A stretch of 64,000 nt of DNA, taken from NCBI GenBank assembly GCA_007644065.1, contig VJWN01000011.1:1422016-1486015 (forward strand), in the 5' to 3' direction. Under the pieces are notes generated by a model that made no database searches, was not told the DNA's origin, and was given only the letters and a program-made list of their open reading frames with translations. This document shows positions 57,292 through 64,000 of the stretch, piece after piece; positions within the stretch are counted from its first letter, which is position 1, and each line of letters starts with the position of its first letter. The translations under genes and the position numbers were made by a program. This DNA is from Margaritispora aquatica (lineage: Eukaryota > Ascomycota > Leotiomycetes > Helotiales > Discinellaceae).

Positions 57292-58720
57292 TTACTTCTG
57301 AACAACTTCACCCTCCTTACCCCATCGAGTAGATTCATTTCCTCCCTCCCAATCTTTCTCAACGTATCCTAACTCTCTCTTCACTTTGTCAACTGTAGTT
57401 TGATCTCCGGTATTCTTGCCAGCGTTGTCACTGATCTTGATTGACGGATTTCCGTTGGCTGAGCTTAATTTGATGACAATGTTAAGGGGTGTTGACTTCT
57501 TTCCGGTTGTCTTGTGAACAAAGTCATTGGTGAAAAAGGTACCCACACCAAAAGTACAATTGAAGCCAGCTGCTTCGGAGATCTTTTTATATTCCAGACA
57601 AAGATCAATATTGAGCGAGTCCGAGAATACAATCGTCTTCTTTTCTGTAATGCCCTCTTTGTCGTAATATTCTCGCATGATTTTCACAAATGTTGCTGGA
57701 TCTCCAGAGTCCTGTCGCACTCCAGTAAAGACTTGGGCAAACGACTTGCTTACTCCATTGACACTGGTACCAGCCAGAGATTGGGAATTTACCGGGTTGC
57801 TGAACGATTTCAAGAATGTTGGGGTTCCAAAGGTATCCGTCAAGGCGATGCCTAGGACTCCTTCTCCAAAGCAGCCGACCCAGTAATCGAGAGCAGTTGT
57901 TGTCGCTGTCGTATAGTCGCCTGTAATTGATGCGACTCCCATAAACCATTCGTGGGCAACAGTACCAATCGGAGGAATGCCGAATCGCATGGCCAAATGA
58001 ACATTACTCGTCCCGGAAATCTGGCCTGGTAGACCAGTCTTCACGCCCTCTTTCTTTGCTTTTACCAGTCCACGGAACACCAGCGCTTGAGTATGATAGT
58101 CTCGTCGTCTGCGTGTGCCAAACTCCGAAACGACGCAACCTCCTTCAAGCAGGCGCATTCCCTTCCCGTAAGCCTTTTCCTCTTGCCCATCGTAGTCCCA
58201 ATCGGTGTCCATGAATTTGAAGTATGCCTCACTTGTCAAAGCCAATAATGGAATCTCGTAGAGGATAGTATCGACCCACAGCCCTTTGACCAGCAAATCA
58301 ACTTCCCCAATATCATTCTCGCTACCAGTGTCCTGGTCAGGCTTGAACGAGGCTACAACTTGCTCGCGTGGGTTCAATCGAAATTCTTCTAAGAAGGTAA
58401 GATATGGCTTGCTGAGGTATGTACATGTCGTTTGCAAGAAGCGGAGTTCGTCGGGCAACAAAGCAATGTTTCCAAGTTCTGATATGGTGTTAGTCGCGCT
58501 TCTTCCATAGCGTGATCCACTTACTGTTGATTTGGGTCTGTAACCAGTTGAAGGCAGCTCGCGATAACTTCTTTTCTGGCGTCCTATTCTTGAATGCGTA
58601 TGTAACCTTGACATCTGAGAAATATTTCAAAACGGCGCATTGCATAGTCAACTTATAAAGATCGGTATCGAGGAACGAGATAACCCCCTCTGGGAAAGGA
58701 TTTGAACCATTGAAGTCCAT
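57292..58720 (-). CDS. NPT1: Nicotinate phosphoribosyltransferase
   Basis: Exons 58720-58525 and 58478-57292 give 460 residues, normal for fungi. The enzyme makes nicotinate mononucleotide from nicotinate and PRPP, the entry step of the Preiss-Handler NAD salvage route. Motifs: FLDTDLYKLTMQCAVL at the start, YAFKNRTPEKK, GCVVSEFGTRRRRDYHTQ, then GTSNVHLAMRFGIPPIGTVA followed by HEW with the phosphorylated-His region, and GVRQDSGDP with the PRPP-binding residues. FGVGTFFTNDF follows. The start at 58720 (MDFNGSNPFPEG) was preferred to in-frame upstream ATGs because the upstream residues are unlike the family. NAD made here is also the substrate of the sirtuin encoded 13 kb away. Confidence 0.95.
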
Positions 58721-59225
58721 GGTCTTGGGCGAAAGAACTTTGTTATCCGTGGTGCGCAACGCGTGAGTAGATATGTAGCTCTGCGGCAGTGAGCAATCTT
58801 TTGAGAAGAGATAGATGGGAAAGATGAGAAAGACAGTATGTCGCAGAATAGTATGGTATCGGTATGAAAGAGTAGACTTCGAGTGCGACGCGTAACAGAA
58901 TATGCGCATGAAGGAGGGGTACTTTTACAGTCATCGGCTGTAGAGTGCTGCTTTACCAAAGATATCAGGATATCAAACACAGAGTGGGGTAGAACGTGCA
59001 GGATTACTAATGCCCGGACGCCGCCATAGGATCACACGTGATTTAGTATCCATTTCTACCTAAGGTAAGTAATCTTGAACAGGCTTAATGGTAAGGTAAG
59101 GTAGGTAGGTAGGTAGGTAGGTAAGTAGCCAATGTCACGAAGGCCACAATATCTTTATCTAGGATGGAAATGACTGGGAACGTACTTATACTTGTTTTCA
59201 CACACAAACCAACTAACACTTCGAA
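58721..59225. promoter_or_regulatory. Divergent NPT1/BTB4 intergenic region
   Basis: Two genes start outward from here, 505 bases apart. Contains a GGTA tetranucleotide tract at about 59090-59127 and a CACGTGATTT E-box-like site near 59034-59043. No gene. Confidence 0.45.
59090..59127. repeat. GGTA tetranucleotide tract
   Basis: A run of GTAAGGTAAG followed by about seven GGTA units. Similar AGGTA or complementary TACCT tracts are seen at 15180, 45484 and 52233. Confidence 0.8.
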
Positions 59226-60440
59226 ATGCCCATCAATCAAACCCTCACTTCAAATCTATACTTAGGCATATCATCATCTTCTATTGATCAGATGTCTCTC
59301 ACTTCAACCTCACCAAATGAAGATCAAGGAGAATCTCAGCATGAGTCGCCTGTAGCTGAGACATCGCGATACTACTGCCTTTGCAGTGTATGTGAAAGTC
59401 ATGGTGATGATTTCGTAACGGGTGACAATGATGAAGGTGAGGAAAACACACCTAGCACTCGAAGATGAAGTGGCAGAGCAAGATGAAGGATTAAAGGAAG
59501 ATGGCTGATGAAGGACCAGTTTCTACCGTGTCGCAGACGGAGGAGGAATGCCACGGTATTGTTAAACACAGATTGCATCTCAAGATCGTTACGAAAATCC
59601 TCATGAATTGCCCAGACATGGCTACTTTAATTGTTGGTCCAAAGAAGCAGAGGCTGATGTGCCAGTGAGTTCTCACCCAAATAAGTGCGAGCACCAATCT
59701 AGAGGACTGGCATGTCCAAAATAGTTACATGTTGACAAATGAAACCCCGTTGCGTTCCTAAATTGTCAGTGGCTCTGAGATGGGCTAATATCCCACACAG
59801 CAAAGCCCTGCTTGGACTATATTCTGAATTCTTTGATGCAGCACTATACGGTGATTTCAGAGAGAGTACAACCAGCACAATCGAATTTCCAGAAGAATCA
59901 CCGGATGAGGTTGCTGCCTTTCTATCCTGGATTTATAGTGGAACCATAGAGAGCAACATCAATGCGGCGAAGTTATGGGTCCTTGGTGATAAATTGATGG
60001 CAACTGATTTCTGCAATATGATGATGTACCTGCTCATGAACACATACGGAAATGCAGTAGGTGATGGAGGAGAATGGCTGTCGGCTAGCACAGTCGATTA
60101 CGTATACTCGCATACCACCAAACATTCGTTGTTGCGCCGCTTTGTTAGAGATCTTCTAATTGCTGAAGGGCCCTTGTGCAAGCGAGCACTAGAGACGTAT
60201 GCTGGTGATAAAGGTCATTACAAGCGTGCTTGGGATGCGCTTATTTATCGTGGTGGTGATCTGTGTCTTGAAGTGGCCAAGGTATCTTCCTTTTCCATCG
60301 ATACAAACATTGATCCAGATGGAAAGGATATCGTGAATCCTGAAGCGCCCTATCTTTCTAGGAATCAATTCAAATACCTTTGGGATATGAGGCGTACACG
60401 AACAGCGGAGGACTATATTAGTGGTATTCAAAGATCCTAA
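59226..60440 (+). CDS. BTB/POZ-domain protein 4 with N-terminal Cys motif
   Basis: Exons 59226-59436, 59520-59664 and 59801-60440 give 331 residues; an alternative acceptor at 59513 adds two residues. N-terminal motif RYYCLCSVCESHGDD repeats the Cys pattern of BTB protein 1. The BTB core is PDMATLIVGPKKQRLMCHK, ALLGLYSEFFDAALYG, VAAFLSWIYSGTIESN and AKLWVLGDKLMATDFCNMMM. The C-terminal block KRAWDALIYRGGDLCLEVAK follows. The N-terminal part is longer and Ser/Glu-rich compared with protein 1. The intron after CHK and the one before the core match positions in the minus-strand copies, which supports common descent. Intact, in the opposite orientation to the other three. Confidence 0.82.
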
Positions 60441-61289
60441 TGCCTCGGACCAGCATATTCTGCACAAGAGGAAAATTGTCGGATTTTACGAAAATCCACA
60501 TGAGCGCCAAGAGATTGCTAAACCCGCCTTGCACTACATCTTCCTCTCTACTTATCTCACTTATAACTCCGACGATACCTATCACCAAAACAATAAAATG
60601 CTGCCTGAGATTGCAGGATCCCTGCAGAGTACGAAGTGCACTTGAAAGAGCAAATTGAGGAGCACAAGGAAATCGAGAAGTCGAGAAGTCGAAATTAGCT
60701 GAGTCCAACTAAGACAGAGAAGAGATGATTTCAATGTTGAGTTGTTCCATAGAGAGCGAGTTTGCAAATATTTTCAAATGGGGAGTCTCGAGCACACGAT
60801 TGATAGGTCCAACAATGCGAAGTTTAGTGCTATGCTTGATTGTACGATTCCCAATACGAAAATCCAGAAAGAAACAGCTTCGCCCAATTGTAACATCCCA
60901 CATCCTCAGTTCAACTTCTTTTACCTTTATTCTTCGATTCTCTAAAACCATTCCTAGCTGCCAAACGATACAGCTTCGGGCATACCAGGGACCAAGTGCT
61001 TGTGATTGAGTTGGTACCTACCTTAGACCAAAACACAGTCTCTTGAATCATGATGGACAAGCCATGATAATATAATTTTGTGATTCAGGTCATCTTTGAG
61101 TTTCTTGATTGTCATTCAAGTATTGAGTCTATGTCTATATAAAACTAATCTCATATCTGCGGATAAGCTTTTCTTCTACCATCAAAGCTTTCCTGATTAT
61201 CGAAACACAACCAAAGTCAAACAACATACACAACAATACCAGCAAAGAGAACCCTGAGAATCAAACCCTAATTAAACATACCGGTCAAT
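60441..61289. other. Intergenic region upstream of a secreted protein gene
   Basis: No gene. Contains a GTCGAGAA direct repeat near 60670-60690. The right end, from about 61130, is the promoter and leader of the secreted-protein gene, with a TATATAAAAC sequence near 61136-61145 about 145 bases upstream of its ATG. Confidence 0.45.
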
Positions 61290-61919
61290 ATGATGTTCTC
61301 GCCGCTTAACTCCCTCTCTACCCTCATCATAACCCTCCTCTTCCTCACACCGACCTCCCTCGCCGCTCCAGCAACAAAAAATGTACGAAGAACTATCCCA
61401 AGCATCGCAACTAAAGATGGAGAATATACCATCATCCCCATTCTCATCACCCCCGAATTCACAGCCCACACCTGCGTAGTCGACTACCTGCGCCCAAACA
61501 TGTGCTCCGTCACGCTCGTCACAGGAGACACCTACAAGGTCGGCAACGGATTCACCAGCGCTATCTTCCACTACAATTCCGACTGCCAAGGCCTCAACGG
61601 TGGCGGCCACTGGGGCGTCACGAGCCAGTCCCTCAACTCGAAGTTCTGGATGGGCGGCACGAACATCTGGTTGAAGCCTAGTGTCTCTCTTGAGGATCTG
61701 CTGGCACCTCCAAACAAGACGCCACTGGCTTCAGGGCAGATCAATGTGAATTTCGGGAGGAATGCCCATGATCCTGAGGAGGAGATTGTCGGACCACAAC
61801 CAGATCCGTTTGTTAATCCTGCAAATCGTGTGCCCTGGTTGTTTAGAGATAAGGTTGAGGTTGGCGGCAAGAGATGGGTTACTGTTCGCATGCCTTATTA
61901 TTGTGGTAAGCAAGATTAG
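61290..61919 (+). CDS. Small secreted protein with four cysteines
   Basis: Single exon, 209 residues, with a signal peptide (ends about residue 25-27 at SLAAPA) and then NVRR at 31-34, a possible Kex2-type site. Cysteines are at positions 62, 72, 99 and 205 in the mature part, so two disulfides are possible. The middle has a Gly/Asn/Trp-rich beta-like segment (GLNGGGHWGVTSQSLN, FWMGGTNIWL). No domain is recognised. Small, secreted and lineage-restricted in look, it is effector-like, but nothing in the sequence shows a target or host link. Confidence 0.75.
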   Translation: MMFSPLNSLSTLIITLLFLTPTSLAAPATKNVRRTIPSIATKDGEYTIIPILITPEFTAHTCVVDYLRPNMCSVTLVTGDTYKVGNGFTSAIFHYNSDCQGLNGGGHWGVTSQSLNSKFWMGGTNIWLKPSVSLEDLLAPPNKTPLASGQINVNFGRNAHDPEEEIVGPQPDPFVNPANRVPWLFRDKVEVGGKRWVTVRMPYYCGKQD

Positions 61920-62849
61920 AGGGTGAAGTACTTCAGTGTGTTTTTGGGGGAGACGGAGGATTAGCTGGGTTGGAAGGACTCATGTGATAAACAAGAGGTA
62001 TTGAGGATCCTTCGATGAGGTGAGAGAAGTGGAAATGCTCGAGTGTATCTGTGGACTATCGGTGTATTTTTGTATCCGTAATCAAGCTCCCTGTAGAGCT
62101 TTGTATAATGCCAACCAATTCTTACCAATTGCCAAATCTCGCACAACCTTGTCGGCTTCTTTATTGTGAGGTGATCAACGCAAGCTTCCCCCCCCCCCCC
62201 CCCCCCCAAAAAAAAACAATGACGGATTCGCGGCTGTTGCTGCGGCTGGGCTGGCTTTGCGCCCTTTCAACATGTAGTCAAACTTCCTAAGAAAGATGAC
62301 AACTTTAGGTTTAGTCATTATATAGCTACGTAGCGTTCCGACCTTGAAGACCCAAAGGACATATGATGGTAGATAGAATCCAGCAAAGTGATCACGTATT
62401 GTCCTGATTCTTAAACACCTCCCAGCAAGTATGAGAGCAGGTCTTGACATCATCATCTTATCCGTATTCCTTCGTCCAATAGCCTCTCCGGCCTTCTTCT
62501 CTACCAGCAATCTGGGGTATGATTTTGAAGATGAACTTAGCGCGTCTGCGTATTGAATGCTTTGAGGGGTCCTCCCAATGGCTCCGTGAATACCATTAAA
62601 CTTATTTAACCAGCCAGCTTTCTGTTCTGCAGACTAAAGGAAAACTCTTAAAGCATTCACGGCACCAGAAGGTTACTTCTCATCTCTAAGCCGCGGTACT
62701 TTGCGTAGCAGACTTCCCACCCAATTTCGATTTCACCATCCCAAATCGATCTGCGACGCGTCCAGATCTGTAAACAACCAAAGCGCAGATTATCCTAACA
62801 TTCCATTCTTCTTCGCAATTCTGACAAGCAGAACAAGCAATGAAAAGGA
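61920..62849. other. Intergenic region with poly-C/poly-A run
   Basis: No gene. A run of 20 C is followed directly by 9 A at 62188-62216. Open frames crossing this run are artefacts. Confidence 0.5.
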
Positions 62850-63037
62850 TAATTCGCGACAACTGGAGGCAGTGAAATACCAGTGTCACAGTGGGAGAAA
62901 ACATGAGCAAGCTCAGAGGTCTTTTCCCGCAGTTCAAAAATAAGAATAATCAATGTGATTCCCTTAGGAATCTTTCAGAGATTAAACTGAAAAGAACAGA
63001 TACTACACTTGATCTAAGCCAATAGGCAAAGAGAGCT
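62850..63037 (-). ncRNA. U2 spliceosomal snRNA
   Basis: Read on the minus strand. The 5' part is CTCTCTTTGCCTATTGGCTT then AGATCAAGTGTAGTATCTGT, with GTAGTA, the branch-point recognition sequence. TCTTTTCAGTTTAATCTCTG follows (stem II region). An Sm-like site ATTTTTGA lies at 62934-62941. Stem-loop IV is near-canonical, with CTGGTATTTCACTGCCTCCAG at about 62862-62883. 5' and 3' ends are approximate. U2 pairs with the intron branch point, matching the CTAAC-like branch points in the genes of this window. Confidence 0.93.
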
Positions 63038-63078
63038 AAGGAGAAAAAAAAAGCGTGGAAAGGAGAGCACAGAGGGAG

Positions 63079-63088
63079 ATATATATAC
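63079..63088 (-). promoter_or_regulatory. Possible TATA element of U2 snRNA
   Basis: GTATATATAT in the minus-strand direction, about 45 bases upstream of the U2 5' end. A TATA-like sequence at such distance is common in fungal snRNA genes. Confidence 0.4.
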
Positions 63089-64000
63089 TTGAAATTTCCA
63101 ACGTTTGGCGCTAGTTGGAGGCAGTTAGAGCTAGATTCGATTGGTACTAGGCTGCAATTGTTTGCTCTGTTTGCTCATTCTTGTGGCCTAAGGCTGTCAA
63201 ATCGAATTGAATGTGCTCTTTGTCAAGTTGATAATTGAAGAGGTTGGTCGTTGTTGCGCTGACACAATTAAGCGAGGCGAATGTAAACAAAGCAAAGGGG
63301 TTAGGCGCGACCAAGCAATCAACACCACCACACTCCTTTGCTGGCATTAAGAGAGTATTGGAATCCACTTTGGTTCTCTTTGATGTATTCCCTGGTGAAT
63401 AAAGACATCTTTGTTTGTATTTCACAAAATGCTCCCATGTTTTGACCCTTTGTTTCTTGGTGTCCACAAGGTGTCCGCCATCATTCTGAATGTTTATTCC
63501 TTAGTCTTCCATGAAATCTATGACTCCCACGCATATCTGATTTGAAAGTAGACATTATTTAGGTCCTACACTTTTAAAGCTGTATTTAGAGTAGACTAGT
63601 AATTTAAATACAGCTTCAACATTGCCCAATTCCTACCATAGCTATTTGTAGATTTCACAGTCTCTCATTCTTGTCTCTCTCATGTTACGGTTTACAGAAA
63701 TTACAATTTACTCTCTACTTAGGCTCTCAAGATTTGCATGCTTTCGTAGATGTGTGGCAGACTTTAGCACTTTAAAAGCATGAAAGCCGTTGAGCATAAA
63801 CATATATAACTATGTTTCAACTAATCCATCAACGTAGACTTCATGACCACTTGACGGACACGGACTCTATGTCTGATATATATGGGATATTAGTCAGCAG
63901 GACGACAAGTAATATCTAGCCCCAGTGCAACAAGCGCAAATTCAACCATCCTCAATGCATCCCTCCCTCGAGAATCCCTCGCGTCATCCTCGCTTTACAT
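63089..64000. other. Intergenic, right edge
   Basis: No gene supported. A minus-strand frame at 63147-63467 of 106 codons has no features. A short inverted pair near 63565-63615 (TTTAAAGCTGTATTTA and AAATACAGCTT) could form a small hairpin. Confidence 0.4.

Noticed and set aside
58721..58909. Longer N-terminus for nicotinate phosphoribosyltransferase
   Set aside because: The frame is open upstream, but the added residues do not look like the family and MDFNGSNPFPEG fits a normal start.
1..64000. CRISPR arrays, insertion sequences, phage genes, polyketide or peptide synthase clusters
   Set aside because: Nothing of this kind was seen; the repeats found are simple-sequence or short dispersed elements.

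Overview
The window looks like nuclear DNA of a filamentous ascomycete (Pezizomycotina), most likely a helotialean Leotiomycete. Short GT-AG introns (mostly 45-145 bases) with CTAAC/CTGAC-like branch points interrupt most genes. The gene set is fungal (fused molybdopterin gene, NRDE2, UTP10, separase, 2EXR proteins), and intergenic AGGTA/TACCT tracts recur. The class assignment is inference from gene content; the ascomycete assignment is firm. I rebuilt exon structures by hand, and every multi-exon model given as intact keeps frame across all junctions.

Layout. 1-10 kb: a NADAR protein (-), an EBP-type sterol isomerase (-), a Wdr8/WRAP73 WD protein (-) and, divergent from it, the molybdopterin gene cnxABC (+). 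10-19 kb is sparse: one small unrecognised Ser-rich protein and one secreted Asn/Lys-rich protein. 19-32 kb is an RNA and ribosome-biogenesis block: fibrillarin, a 2-oxoglutarate oxygenase with a GC-AG intron, NRDE2 and UTP10. 32-36 kb: two 2EXR-domain proteins. 36-50 kb: separase, a mitochondrial inner-membrane protein, a SIRT4-like sirtuin, a cation diffusion facilitator and xylulokinase. 50-61 kb is an accessory segment with four related BTB/POZ genes, two of them frameshifted, around nicotinate phosphoribosyltransferase. 61-63 kb: a small secreted Cys-containing protein and a U2 snRNA gene on the minus strand, the latter not visible as an open reading frame.

Most genes are ordinary housekeeping genes. 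The points most worth following up are: (1) the cnxABC junction, where one transcript could give either a MoaA-type protein ending in Gly-Gly or an in-frame MoaA-MoaC fusion, depending on removal of one intron whose donor lies inside the Gly-Gly codons; (2) a nested hairpin in fibrillarin intron 1; (3) the BTB family with an N-terminal Cys motif and three single-base frameshifts next to homopolymers in two paralogues; (4) a dispersed inverted-repeat element present at 36.1 and 52.9 kb; (5) a near-perfect palindrome in the separase divergent promoter. Candidate regulatory sites fit the pathways: overlapping GATA sites upstream of cnxABC, an XlnR-type GGCTAAA upstream of xylulokinase, and RRPE-like A/T motifs upstream of both fibrillarin and UTP10. 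I did not find a clearly new multi-gene system; the BTB cluster is the closest candidate.
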